Below, one piece after another: positions 8,607 through 16,083 of a stretch of 64,000 nucleotides of DNA (position 1 is the first letter of the stretch; each line of letters begins with the position of its first letter). The stretch is from contig JAIETM010000012.1 of NCBI GenBank assembly GCA_019745155.1, positions 62,001-126,000 of the forward strand. Direction: 5' to 3'. Below the pieces are notes generated by a model. The model ran no database searches and was not told the DNA's origin. It saw nothing but the letters and a program-made list of their open reading frames with translations. The stretch comes from Chitinophagaceae bacterium (lineage in GTDB: Bacteria > Bacteroidota > Bacteroidia > Chitinophagales > Chitinophagaceae). A program made the position numbers and the translations under genes.

Positions 8607-9122
8607 CTAGCGATAGAGATCGAGTAAACCCTCGGGTAATTGCACGTGTACTTCTTTGCGCTTTTGGTCAATCTTGAGCAGACTTTCTTCGTGCAGGGGA
8701 ATCAGGGCCTCGTTGCCATTCAAATCAACCTCCAATAAAATCTGGTGTGGTTGTTCGTTGACGCCGGTGATGGGACCGATATTTTCGCCATCGGCAATCA
8801 CACTGAACCCAATCAGGGCCATGGGCGATTGTGCAGCAGCCAGCTTGCGGAAATCAGCTTCTAGCAGCCATACTTTTTTCTGTACCAGGGTATGTGCAGC
8901 TTCTCTGGAATGAAGGCCTTCCAGCTTTACCACAATCTCATCCACAGTGCGGCCCTTACTCTGCTCTACAAAATAAGGTAGGTAGGAACCTTTAAGGTTT
9001 TCAACGAAAATGGCTTCCACATTTTTCAAAGGAGTTTTCTTACCCAAAACGTGTTGCAGGATGAGTTCGCCCTGCACACCAAATGTGGCTACCAGCTTAC
9101 CGATATGGATGTATTCGTTCAT
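8607..9122 (-). CDS. rimM: 16S rRNA processing protein RimM
   Basis: Protein of 171 residues. The N-terminal beta-barrel starts EYIHIGKLVATFGVQGELIL, and the C-terminal PRC-barrel half has LIGFSVIADGENIGPITGV, LEVDLNGNEALIPLHEE and a family-typical end PEGLLDLY. RimM assists 30S head maturation and binds S19. The ATG at 9122 was chosen because MNEYIHIGKL matches the family start; a longer frame reaches 9170 but runs into a palindrome. It follows rpsP on the same strand, separated by a terminator and a cluster of inverted repeats. Confidence 0.93.
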   Translation of the reverse strand: MNEYIHIGKLVATFGVQGELILQHVLGKKTPLKNVEAIFVENLKGSYLPYFVEQSKGRTVDEIVVKLEGLHSREAAHTLVQKKVWLLEADFRKLAAAQSPMALIGFSVIADGENIGPITGVNEQPHQILLEVDLNGNEALIPLHEESLLKIDQKRKEVHVQLPEGLLDLYR

Positions 9123-9131
9123 GTGTTTACC

Positions 9132-9265
9132 CAAATTTTGCTTTGCAAAATTTGCCTCCGGCTGACGCAAAATGTTTGTACATTTTGGTCAGGGTTAACC
9201 CCGATAAAGCCATTTGGCTTTCGTCGGCCCTGCGGGCAGGTTTTGCAGCTTTACAGCAAAACCTG
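9132..9265. repeat. Cluster of perfect inverted repeats between rpsP and rimM
   Basis: Consecutive palindromes: CAAATTTTGC/GCAAAATTTG (9132-9154, 10 pairs, 3-base loop); CAAAATGT/ACATTTTG (9168-9187); GGGTTAACCC (9192-9201); AAAGCC/GGCTTT (9206-9221, extendable by CCGA/TCGG with a bulge); CCTGC/GCAGG (9229-9240); CAGGTTTTGC/GCAAAACCTG (9237-9265, 10 pairs). The cluster is followed by the terminator at 9277-9308. It could be a structured RNA leader of rimM or a REP-like genomic repeat. Confidence 0.7.
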
Positions 9266-9276
9266 GGTTAAAAGAA

Positions 9277-9308
9277 AAATCCCATCCCGGTTGATCGGGA
9301 CGGGATTT
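9277..9308 (-). terminator. Intrinsic terminator downstream of rpsP
   Basis: AAATCCC-at-CCCG / CGGG-ac-GGGATTT forms a long stem with a small internal loop. On the minus strand it is followed by TTTTCTTTTAACCC. It lies 18 bases after the rpsP stop. Confidence 0.75.
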
Positions 9309-9326
9309 ACAGGGAATTTGTATGCA

Positions 9327-9785
9327 TTAAGCTTCAGCTTCGCCTTCTGCAGGTGCAGCTTCAGCAGGTGCTTCAACTTTCTTCACAACAGGCGTTGCCT
9401 TGCGAGCAGTTCTAGCCTTTCTGTGATCATCTGTTCTGCGCTTGATGTTGGCTTCATGCTCTTCGTGCCACTTCTGGAATTTCACCATTGCAGTTGCTTC
9501 GTCGAACAGACCCAATTTTACACCGCGCAACAGGTGCTTGAGGAACAATACTCCCTTGAAAGAGAGAATACGACGAACTGTATCCGTGGGTTGCGCACCC
9601 TTGTGCAGCCAATCGAGAGCCTTCTGGCGATCGAGTTGAATGGTTGCGGGAACAGTCAGCGGGTTGTAAGTACCAATCTTTTGGATGAACTTACCATCTC
9701 TTGGTGCACGTGCGTCTGCTACTACGATAAAGTAGAAGGGGCGCTTTTTACTGCCGTGCCTTTGCAGTCTCATTTTTACGGCCAT
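9327..9785 (-). CDS. rpsP: 30S ribosomal protein S16
   Basis: Protein of 152 residues. The S16 core is residues 1-85: [60 protein letters not shown] long C-terminal extension rich in Lys, Arg, Ala and Glu ([18 protein letters not shown]) is typical of Bacteroidota S16. The ATG at 9785 is chosen because [11 protein letters not shown] is the family start. A near-perfect promoter lies about 55 bases upstream. Confidence 0.96.
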   Translation of the reverse strand: MAVKMRLQRHGSKKRPFYFIVVADARAPRDGKFIQKIGTYNPLTVPATIQLDRQKALDWLHKGAQPTDTVRRILSFKGVLFLKHLLRGVKLGLFDEATAMVKFQKWHEEHEANIKRRTDDHRKARTARKATPVVKKVEAPAEAAPAEGEAEA

Positions 9786-9839
9786 TGTAAATAGAAATTT
9801 TAACGGCGTTAGGAAATAGGGTTTTAAAAATATGGACGG

Positions 9840-9871
9840 CAAATGTAAACCGATACCCCCAATTTTCCAAA
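9840..9871 (-). promoter_or_regulatory. Promoter of rpsP
   Basis: On the minus strand TTTG (9871-9868) is followed after 20 bases by TACATTTG (9847-9840). This is an exact match to the Bacteroidota sigma-ABfr pattern TTTG-N19-21-TAnnTTTG. It leaves a leader of roughly 50 bases before the rpsP ATG, consistent with an untranslated leader in a ribosomal gene. Confidence 0.7.
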
Positions 9872-9966
9872 GCCGGCCGGGACGAAAGGCTTAAAACCCT
9901 GATTTTCAGCAGAAAATTAACATTCAAGTCAAGGCTAATAGCTTAAAAGCCGCCTCCTACCCCTTT

Positions 9967-10386
9967 TTACTTTTTCTTACCACTACTTATATTTTTCCTT
10001 CTGAAAACCGCCGGCTCAGGCATCATGTATTCTGTGATACTCAATGTTGTCTTATTGACGCCATTGATCTCGTAGCAAGTGACTTCTTTTGTTGCAAAGT
10101 TTCTCAACTCCAAGAAGCTGATTAACCGATCATTTTTATCAACCTTTGAAAGTCTACCGCAATAGGAATCAGCAGGAGTGATCTTATACAAATACTTCGC
10201 TTGAATTTGCTTAGCATAGTATTCTCTACAGATAGAATCATTTTCGAACACCAGCGTTAAATCATTTTCAGCGGATATCCATGTTCCGATGATCAACTTT
10301 TTTTCAAGTTGAGTTGTCTGACCAAATCCTTTAATACAAAATGAGGTTAAATAAACGAGACAAAGAATTACAATACTGTTTTTCAT
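9967..10386 (-). CDS. Small secreted lipocalin-like protein of unknown function
   Basis: Protein of 139 residues with signal peptide (MKNSIVILCLVYLTSFCIKGFGQ). The mature start KLIIGTWISAENDLTLVFENDSI fits the GxW opening and first strands of lipocalin-like domains (DUF4488-type 'IIGTW' proteins), and the later part is strand-rich with two Cys. No specific family is certain. It is AT-rich, stands alone between rpsP and two further small secreted proteins, and has its own promoter-like sequence at 10402-10431. Confidence 0.6.
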   Translation of the reverse strand: MKNSIVILCLVYLTSFCIKGFGQTTQLEKKLIIGTWISAENDLTLVFENDSICREYYAKQIQAKYLYKITPADSYCGRLSKVDKNDRLISFLELRNFATKEVTCYEINGVNKTTLSITEYMMPEPAVFRRKNISSGKKK

Positions 10387-10401
10387 TCAACAGATTTTAC
10401 G

Positions 10402-10431
10402 CTAAAATAATGCCTTTCTCTTCCAAACAAA
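10402..10431 (-). promoter_or_regulatory. Candidate promoter of the lipocalin-like gene
   Basis: On the minus strand TTTG (10431-10428) is followed after 18 bases by TATTTTAG (10409-10402), which differs from TAnnTTTG at one position. It lies 15 bases before the ATG at 10386. Confidence 0.4.
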
Positions 10432-10683
10432 TCCGGCCATGTCTGGGATATTTGTTAATCTACAGGGACTCCACATAATGGAAGAATCTACACGGGCTGA
10501 ATCTATTTCTTCTTTAGTAATTCCTCACTTTGGAAATATTGATATATCCATTCAAGCTGGTGGTTACAATACGAATCAATCTGTGCTCATCCTTTTTTAG
10601 AGAATAGAGGCTGTTCACACAGCAAAGTATAACGCCTACATTGCCATTATTTATAAAATACATCCAAACCGAAAACTAATCAC
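10432..10683. other. Gene-free AT-rich interval, possible decayed coding sequence
   Basis: No complete gene is seen. On the minus strand, 10503-10586 reads a 27-residue tail (LEWIYQYFQSEELLKKK then stop) that looks protein-like, and another frame farther on reads GITKEEIDSARVDSS. Neither has a start or extends upstream. This may be the remains of a small gene, but chance cannot be excluded. Confidence 0.3.
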
Positions 10684-10708
10684 AAAAAAGCAGACAATGC
10701 CTGCTTTT
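10684..10708 (-). terminator. Intrinsic terminator
   Basis: AAAAGCAG (10686-10693) and CTGCTTTT (10701-10708) form eight pairs around a seven-base loop. On the minus strand six T's close the structure. It lies about 40 bases after the stop of the secreted protein gene at 10750. Confidence 0.7.
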
Positions 10709-10749
10709 AAAAACCATTAATCTGTGAACTAATCCATTTAAGTGGGAGC

Positions 10750-11154
10750 TTATTGCTTCTTAAGCGTGGCTTGATTAGGCAAATAAAATTCCCCTTGTGG
10801 TTTAGTAACTATTTGCCAAACAATAGTTGAATCATTCATCTTAGTGATTTTGGCACTACCTTTCTTTTGGGAAAACTGACTTGTAAAAGTTACAGTAACT
10901 GTGGATGAATTTCCGACAATGCCAGTTATTGAAATGTCTATATCATCTAAAACACAGTCGGTTTTATTACCATCATTTTGAACTGAACAATGCGATCCAC
11001 GCAAGGCATTTTTGGTTTGCGTAAGATGCAGATCGAATGATGCATTTGCTGATTCAGTATGCCATTTACCGGAAAAGTTGGGCACTGCGTTGCCCGCTCT
11101 AAAAGACAATAGAAGTAAAACAAGACAGAAATAAGTTAGTGATTTCAGTTTCAT
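10750..11154 (-). CDS. Small secreted protein of unknown function
   Basis: Protein of 134 residues with signal peptide (MKLKSLTYFCLVLLLLSFRAGNA). The mature part begins PNFSGKWHTESANASFDLHLTQ and alternates polar and hydrophobic residues as in a small beta-barrel (lipocalin/avidin-like); two Cys (GSHCSVQ and TDCVLD) could form a disulfide. The family was not identified. Terminators lie on both sides, so it is probably transcribed alone. Confidence 0.6.
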   Translation of the reverse strand: MKLKSLTYFCLVLLLLSFRAGNAVPNFSGKWHTESANASFDLHLTQTKNALRGSHCSVQNDGNKTDCVLDDIDISITGIVGNSSTVTVTFTSQFSQKKGSAKITKMNDSTIVWQIVTKPQGEFYLPNQATLKKQ

Positions 11155-11171
11155 ATTGAAAGATTTTAGAA

Positions 11172-11205
11172 CCGTAGCATCTTCTTATAATCAAAAATGC
11201 TACGG
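11172..11205 (-). terminator. Probable terminator between two secreted-protein genes
   Basis: Perfect nine-base arms CCGTAGCAT (11172-11180) and ATGCTACGG (11197-11205) with a 16-base loop. On the minus strand TTCTAAAATCTTT follows. It lies 11 bases after the stop of the gene at 11216. Confidence 0.55.
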
Positions 11206-11215
11206 AAAATAATCA

Positions 11216-11692
11216 TTAATTAATGATAGGTTCTTTTAAATAAGAAACAATAATACAATCAACCATAACCCCCTTGCTTCTTAAACTAGTACGCAGTCTA
11301 TCTGCATCAAAGTAAGATTTAACAGGGTTACCAAAATCACTTTCCCCTGTAAACAAAATAAGCATCGGGATGATCACTACCTGTCCGGCATGATATTCAA
11401 ACCATGCTTTATCCAGCTTGTAAAAAGCCTGCTTGATATCCTTGAAATTACACCAAAATGGATTATTCCAACTCTCTACTTTTACAAGCTTAGCAGCACT
11501 ATCAATATGTAGTTCAAAGAAAAGTAAAGTACTCTCTTTAGGCCTAATTGAGTCTTCGGGACAGGTCCAGCGTACATGCTTGAAAAGGAGCTTAAGATGC
11601 TTGCTATCAATATCATCTTGCTTTTGTGAGAAAGCGATTGTAGATAACAATATCAATAGTACGCTTGTGTAAAATCTTTTATCAATACGCAC
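11216..11692 (-). CDS. Small secreted protein of unknown function, GTG start
   Basis: Protein of 158 residues with a signal-like N-terminus (RFYTSVLLILLSTIAFSQ). The start is GTG at 11692; a TAA lies in frame immediately upstream and no ATG precedes the signal peptide. The mature part contains LLFFELHIDSAAKLVKVES and a Trp/Cys-rich segment WNNPFWCNFK, resembling the TonB C-terminal-like domain seen in small Bacteroidota proteins, but the match is weak. Third of three AT-rich secreted proteins in a row. Confidence 0.55.
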   Translation of the reverse strand: MRIDKRFYTSVLLILLSTIAFSQKQDDIDSKHLKLLFKHVRWTCPEDSIRPKESTLLFFELHIDSAAKLVKVESWNNPFWCNFKDIKQAFYKLDKAWFEYHAGQVVIIPMLILFTGESDFGNPVKSYFDADRLRTSLRSKGVMVDCIIVSYLKEPIIN

Positions 11693-11772
11693 TTAAGATG
11701 AGTTTAAGTTTTATCAGGCTCCTCACATGAACATGCTGATCAGCGATGGCTTATCAAGCTTCGACGACAAAT

Positions 11773-13107
11773 CTATCGCTTCCCAATCAAGCCACCCATA
11801 CCGGGCATACCACGCATCGGCATATTGTTCATCATCTTCATCATTTGTTTCATCTGCTCAAACTGCTTCATAAACGCATTCACTTCCTGCAGATCCTTAC
11901 CACTGCCTTTGGCAATACGCACACGACGCTGTGGCGTAATGATATCGGGATTAGCACGCTCTTCCGGTGTCATGGATTTGATCATGGCTTCAATGCCCTT
12001 GAATGCATCATCACTGATGTCTACATCTTTAATGGCTTTGCCCACACCGGGAATCATGCCCATCAAATCTTTGAGGTTACCCATTTTCTTGATCTGTTGT
12101 AACTGATCCAGAAAATCCTGAAAATCGAACTGGTTCTTGCGGATTTTTTTCTCTAGCTTCTTGGCCTGCTCTTCATCAAACTGCGCCTGGGCTTTTTCCA
12201 CGAGTGAAGCAATATCACCCATACCCAAAATACGCTGAGCCATACGATCCGGATGGAATACATCCAGTGTATCCATCTTCTCGCCACTGCTCACAAACTT
12301 GATCGGTTTGTTTACCGTGTACTGAATCGACAGGGCCGCACCACCACGGGTATCACCATCTAATTTGGTTAAGACAACGCCGTTGAAATCGAGTCGGTCA
12401 TTGAACGCCTTAGCCGTGTTCACCGCATCCTGACCCGTCATGGAATCCACCACAAACAAAATCTCGGTAGGATTCACTGCCGCTTTGATATTGGCCACTT
12501 CCGTCATCATCACTTCATCTACTGCCAAACGACCGGCCGTATCGATGATGACTACATTTTTATTTTTTGCTTTGGCTTCCTTGATCGCATTCTGCGCAAT
12601 CGCTACAGCATCTTTATTCTCGCGCTCTGCGTAAATATCCACGCCTATTTGTCCGGCCAAAACCGTTAACTGATCAATGGCTGCGGGACGATAAATATCC
12701 GCTGCTACCACCAAGGGCGATTTACCCTTTTGTGTTTTCAGGTAATTGGCCAGCTTGCCTGTGAAAGTCGTTTTACCACTACCCTGCAAGCCTGCAATCA
12801 AAATCACCGCAGGATTATCGCTGATGCTAAAATCAGCCGCAGTACCACCCATGAGTTCCGTTAACTCATCCTGCACAATCTTTACCATCAATTGGCCGGG
12901 ACTCACAGAAGTAAGCACTTTCTCACCCAGTGCTTTGTCCTTCACCTTATCGGTGAATTCCTTGGCGATCTTATAGTTTACGTCGGCATCCACCAATGCG
13001 CGGCGGATGTCTTTAATGGTATTGGCAATATTGAGATCAGAGATTCGGGCTTCTCCCTTCAGGTGCTTAAACGCCGATTCGAGCCTTTCAGACAGATTTT
13101 GAAACAT
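11773..13107 (-). CDS. ffh: Signal recognition particle protein Ffh
   Basis: Protein of 444 residues. It has the N domain helix bundle (1-95), the G domain with P-loop GLQGSGKT (106-113), DTAGR (189-193) and TKLDGDTRGGAAL (about 250-262), and a methionine-rich M domain ending in MKQMMKMMNNMPMRGMPGMGG. Ffh binds signal sequences and SRP RNA and targets ribosomes to FtsY. The ATG at 13107 (MFQNLSERLESAF) matches the family start; a longer frame to 13152 runs through a leader hairpin. The SRP RNA gene was not found nearby. Confidence 0.96.
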   Translation of the reverse strand: MFQNLSERLESAFKHLKGEARISDLNIANTIKDIRRALVDADVNYKIAKEFTDKVKDKALGEKVLTSVSPGQLMVKIVQDELTELMGGTAADFSISDNPAVILIAGLQGSGKTTFTGKLANYLKTQKGKSPLVVAADIYRPAAIDQLTVLAGQIGVDIYAERENKDAVAIAQNAIKEAKAKNKNVVIIDTAGRLAVDEVMMTEVANIKAAVNPTEILFVVDSMTGQDAVNTAKAFNDRLDFNGVVLTKLDGDTRGGAALSIQYTVNKPIKFVSSGEKMDTLDVFHPDRMAQRILGMGDIASLVEKAQAQFDEEQAKKLEKKIRKNQFDFQDFLDQLQQIKKMGNLKDLMGMIPGVGKAIKDVDISDDAFKGIEAMIKSMTPEERANPDIITPQRRVRIAKGSGKDLQEVNAFMKQFEQMKQMMKMMNNMPMRGMPGMGGLIGKR

Positions 13108-13127
13108 AGGTTTTGCAGTTTTCCGCG

Positions 13128-13154
13128 AAAAAAAAGTGAACCTGAGGTTCACTT
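13128..13154 (-). promoter_or_regulatory. Terminator-like hairpin in the ffh leader
   Basis: AAGTGAACCT (13134-13143) and AGGTTCACTT (13145-13154) are perfect ten-base arms around one base. On the minus strand the stem runs into eight consecutive T's (13135-13128). It lies between the predicted ffh -7 box and the ATG, at the expected 5' end of the mRNA. It may act as an attenuator, a 5' stabiliser or a terminator of upstream transcription. Confidence 0.5.
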
Positions 13155-13162
13155 AAGCGAGG

Positions 13163-13190
13163 CAAATATAGTTGATGGAGTTCGATCAAA
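13163..13190 (-). promoter_or_regulatory. Promoter of ffh
   Basis: TATATTTG (13170-13163, minus strand) is a perfect TAnnTTTG box. TTTG occurs at 13190-13187, giving a 16-base spacer that is shorter than usual. Transcription would start close to the outer arm of the leader hairpin. Confidence 0.5.
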
Positions 13191-13555
13191 AGAAAACCCG
13201 AAGGGGATAAAGACCAGCTGGGGTAGCTTCCACAGGATATTATTGGACCTTCGGGGATGTAGCAGTGGTTTTTCAGGATATCTGCCACTCTTTTCATTGG
13301 ATATTGGATGATAAACCTACGACAGAATCTGCAGGGGTGTGCCGAGTTTATTGTGCTTTAATGGAAATTTAAGGTGGTTTGTACAGGATTCCCTGCAAAA
13401 AACTGCAATTAGCTTGATCAAAGCCAATCAGTATTCAATCCTGCGCAGAGAGCGGTGGGTCATAAGCATATAAAACTTAATCCGCTGATTATCAGTAAAT
13501 GCTTCAACTTAATTCTATCGCTTACAACCAGTAGTCATGACCCGTCCAAAAAACA
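13191..13555. other. Gene-free interval between ffh and the START-like gene
   Basis: No credible coding sequence. It contains CCCGAAGG (13197-13204) and its complement CCTTCGGG (13248-13255) with CCAGCTGG (13214-13221) between them, so a folded transcript is possible. The conserved SRP RNA loop (GGAAG/AGCAG) was looked for because of the neighbouring ffh and is absent. Confidence 0.4.
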
Positions 13556-13586
13556 TTTGGCTGCTATGGATTAATTCATATAATTG
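13556..13586 (+). promoter_or_regulatory. Promoter of the START-like gene
   Basis: TTTG (13556-13559), a 19-base spacer and TATAATTG (13579-13586) match the Bacteroidota promoter pattern with one mismatch in the -7 box. The ATG follows 34 bases later. Confidence 0.5.
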
Positions 13587-13620
13587 CAGCCCCTGCAATG
13601 CAGGAAAATCAAATTTTCGA

Positions 13621-14004
13621 ATGAGTAAGAGGCAGTTATTTACACTAGAGTTTCCGGTACGTTGTTCACCCGCTATTTTGTACGAGTTCCTCAGTACGCC
13701 AGCTGGTTTGCAGGAGTGGTTTGCAGATAAGGTGGATGAATGGGAAGGCGTTTACAGCTTTTCATGGAATGGCGGCAAGCCCGATAAAGCAGAATTGCTA
13801 GATCTGGAGCAGGATAAGTATGTTCGTTTTCGTTGGTTGCATACCGATAAACATGAATATTTTGAATTCCGTATTGAGAAGACGGAAATCTCTAACCAGA
13901 CCATCCTGATTGTGAAAGATTTTGCCGAAAAGGGTGAGATCAAAGACCAGAGCCAGTTATGGGAATACCAAATCAAAGAGCTTTTCCACCGCTTAGGTAG
14001 TTAA
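13621..14004 (+). CDS. START-like domain protein
   Basis: Protein of 127 residues. FTLEFPVRCSPAILYEFLST, GLQEWFADKV and FRWLHTDKHEYFEFRIEKTE match the Bacteroidota START-like (SRPBCC/helix-grip) family, which is small, cytosolic and thought to bind a hydrophobic ligand. The ATG at 13621 was chosen because the longer frame (to 13537) reads through the promoter. It overlaps the 3' end of the convergent gene by 12 bases. The ligand is unknown. Confidence 0.75.
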   Translation: MSKRQLFTLEFPVRCSPAILYEFLSTPAGLQEWFADKVDEWEGVYSFSWNGGKPDKAELLDLEQDKYVRFRWLHTDKHEYFEFRIEKTEISNQTILIVKDFAEKGEIKDQSQLWEYQIKELFHRLGS

Positions 14005-14577
14005 ACGCTGATTGAGGTATTGATACTGATTGATCAACAATGATTCGATACGATCCCACTCCCTGAGTGGGATTTTTGTTGCAATACGGAGATAGTTACG
14101 CTCCTGCCAAACGGCTGCAGGTATTTGCTGAATAGGTTGGAAGTCGGCATGCCTGAGATCATTATTCCACTCATCCTGCCCAGTATCAAATAAAGTGCCT
14201 TCAGCCCATATGCTTGCCTCCAATGCTGCACGGTGTTTTTCCAGATAATCACCTTTCAGGTGCAAGACCACGCTTACATAGTTACCCCACCAAAAAAAAC
14301 AGCGGATGGCCAACACATGCTGGTTGCTGAACAATCTTGGATAATCCAACATCACCCAGGGTAGTTCCTGATACTGTTCTCCTTTGGATATTTTCGGACC
14401 AATAGCCTGCACTTCAGGCAAATCTTTCAGCAAGCCATTGGCAAGAATGGTTTGTGCCGAAGCACTCACCTCACCAAAGAGTTCCATCACTTTCTGGATA
14501 ATGCGGTTCTTTGTTAAAATCAGTTCCGCATTGGTCACCATTTCCAGTTCCCTATCTGAAAGCATTACATTTGCCAT
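13993..14577 (-). CDS. Conserved protein of unknown function
   Basis: Protein of 194 residues without signal peptide or membrane segment. It has a helical N-terminal third (LSDRELEMVTNAELILTKNRIIQKVMEL) and a Trp-rich second part (LPWVMLDYPRLF, CFFWWGNYVSVVLHLKG). I recognise no domain; its layout suggests a Bacteroidetes-specific cytosolic family. A TTTG-N20-GATATTTG promoter (14613-14582) ends four bases before the ATG, so the mRNA is probably leaderless. The gene is divergent from the LptF/G permease, whose start lies within this promoter. Confidence 0.65.
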   Translation of the reverse strand: MANVMLSDRELEMVTNAELILTKNRIIQKVMELFGEVSASAQTILANGLLKDLPEVQAIGPKISKGEQYQELPWVMLDYPRLFSNQHVLAIRCFFWWGNYVSVVLHLKGDYLEKHRAALEASIWAEGTLFDTGQDEWNNDLRHADFQPIQQIPAAVWQERNYLRIATKIPLREWDRIESLLINQYQYLNQRLTT

Positions 14578-14581
14578 GCAT

Positions 14582-14613
14582 CAAATATCCGCACAAGCAG
14601 GCAGGTGATCAAA
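14582..14613 (-). promoter_or_regulatory. Promoter of the unknown gene at 14577
   Basis: On the minus strand TTTG (14613-14610), 20 bases, then GATATTTG (14589-14582), one mismatch from TAnnTTTG. Four bases (ATGC) separate the box from the ATG at 14577. The -33 element overlaps the first codons of the divergent permease gene. Confidence 0.55.
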
Positions 14614-16083
14614 AAACTGGACATACTCATTATTCGCGCATTCCTAGGCCCCTTTGTGGCTACTTTCATTATCTCGCTGTTTGTGCTCATCATGCAGTTC
14701 TTCTGGCTCTATATTGATGACCTTGTGGGCAAGGGACTAGATCTCCTGACTTTGGCAAAACTCACCGGCTTGGTAGCGATTGGCTGGATACCATTGGCAT
14801 TGCCACTGGCTTTGCTTTTATCTTCTATCATGACATTTGGTAATCTCGGAGAAACATTCGAGATCGTTGCGATTAAATCTGCTGGTATTTCGCTGGCGCG
14901 ATTCATGCGCCCACTCTTGCTAGTAACGATCGTGTTGAGCGGATTGGCTTTTTTGTTCTCCAATAATATCATCCCTGTTGCTCAGTTAAAACTGGCTTCA
15001 CTCAAATATGATATCATCGTATCTAAGCCTGCATTTGAAATCAAAGAAGGTGTTTTCTTCGATAAGATTGAAGGCTTTGTGATCAAGATTGGGAAGAAAG
15101 AGAAAAACGATAGCATCATCCACAATGTGGTGATTTATGAACGTAATTATCAGCTGCAAGACAATATGATTGTAGCCAATGATGGCGTGATGCGGGTAAC
15201 ACCGGATAAAAAATTCTTGGAGTTTACATTAAAGAATGGCTGGCGCTATGAAGAAAGAGGACCACGCATCAGCACGAATACCGAGTATATCCGCATGGGC
15301 TTTAAAGAGTACAAAAAAGTGCTCGACCTACGTAGCTTTAAGATGAGCAAAACAGAGGATAGTGCTTTTCGCTACGATCCAAAAATGCTGAGCATCCGCC
15401 AGCTGAATCATTCTATCGATTCTTTGGTAAAGGGCGATACGGTATATCGCAAAAGAGCTACTGCTGACCTTCAACCCTATCTTAGTTTTATTCGTTTTCG
15501 CGATTCTGTTTGGACAGCTGCAGACTCACTCAAACAATTCAAACCTATTGGTAAAGCTGGCTTTGCAGGATCTATACCTGACTCTTTCAAACTACGCATT
15601 ATTGAAAGAGCACATGCCCAATTGGTGAGTGCGCAAAACGCAGTAAAAAATCTAGCCACTGATTATAAATTCAAATCAGCTGGTGTGCGCTTGCATGAAA
15701 TTGAATGGCATAGAAAATTCACTTTATCTGCAGCCTGTATTGTCTTGTTCTTAATTGGTGCACCGCTGGGTGCCATTATTCGAAAAGGCGGATTAGGTAC
15801 TCCACTGGTATTTGCCATCATTTTCTTCGTACTCTTTCACCTGATGAATACAGTTGGTGAGAAGATTGTGAAAGAATCTGTTACCACTGCTTTTGCAGGC
15901 ATGTGGTTATCTACTGCTGTGTTGATACCGATTGGCTTCTTCCTGACGTATAAGGCTATGCGCGACTCTCAGCTCTTCAATAAAGAGTTCTACTATCGCT
16001 CCTACGTGCAGTTGAAAAAGATATTTACTAACTTGAATAAGACAGGCAAACAAAAGCCTGATAATTATGGCCAACCCGCTTAG
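14605..16083 (+). CDS. LptF/LptG-family permease
   Basis: Protein of 492 residues. It has the YjgP/YjgQ layout: three N-terminal transmembrane helices (about 10-30, 50-75, 98-122), a large periplasmic beta-jellyroll part (about 130-360, with the long Bacteroidota insert) and three C-terminal helices (about 370-460). Such permeases work with LptB to extract lipopolysaccharide from the inner membrane. The start is GTG at 14605, preceded by GCAGGCAGG; KKLDILIIRAFLGPF is the usual N-terminus. Whether it is LptF or LptG is not decided. The end overlaps sod by 17 bases. Confidence 0.88.
   Translation: MIKKLDILIIRAFLGPFVATFIISLFVLIMQFFWLYIDDLVGKGLDLLTLAKLTGLVAIGWIPLALPLALLLSSIMTFGNLGETFEIVAIKSAGISLARFMRPLLLVTIVLSGLAFLFSNNIIPVAQLKLASLKYDIIVSKPAFEIKEGVFFDKIEGFVIKIGKKEKNDSIIHNVVIYERNYQLQDNMIVANDGVMRVTPDKKFLEFTLKNGWRYEERGPRISTNTEYIRMGFKEYKKVLDLRSFKMSKTEDSAFRYDPKMLSIRQLNHSIDSLVKGDTVYRKRATADLQPYLSFIRFRDSVWTAADSLKQFKPIGKAGFAGSIPDSFKLRIIERAHAQLVSAQNAVKNLATDYKFKSAGVRLHEIEWHRKFTLSAACIVLFLIGAPLGAIIRKGGLGTPLVFAIIFFVLFHLMNTVGEKIVKESVTTAFAGMWLSTAVLIPIGFFLTYKAMRDSQLFNKEFYYRSYVQLKKIFTNLNKTGKQKPDNYGQPA

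Noticed and set aside
9051-9794. Long plus-strand open frame of 247 codons
   Set aside because: It runs antisense through rimM, the palindrome cluster and rpsP, has no protein-like composition, and the minus-strand genes are certain.
13108-13620. SRP RNA gene next to ffh
   Set aside because: The conserved GGAAG/AGCAG loop could not be found on either strand, although some inverted repeats exist.
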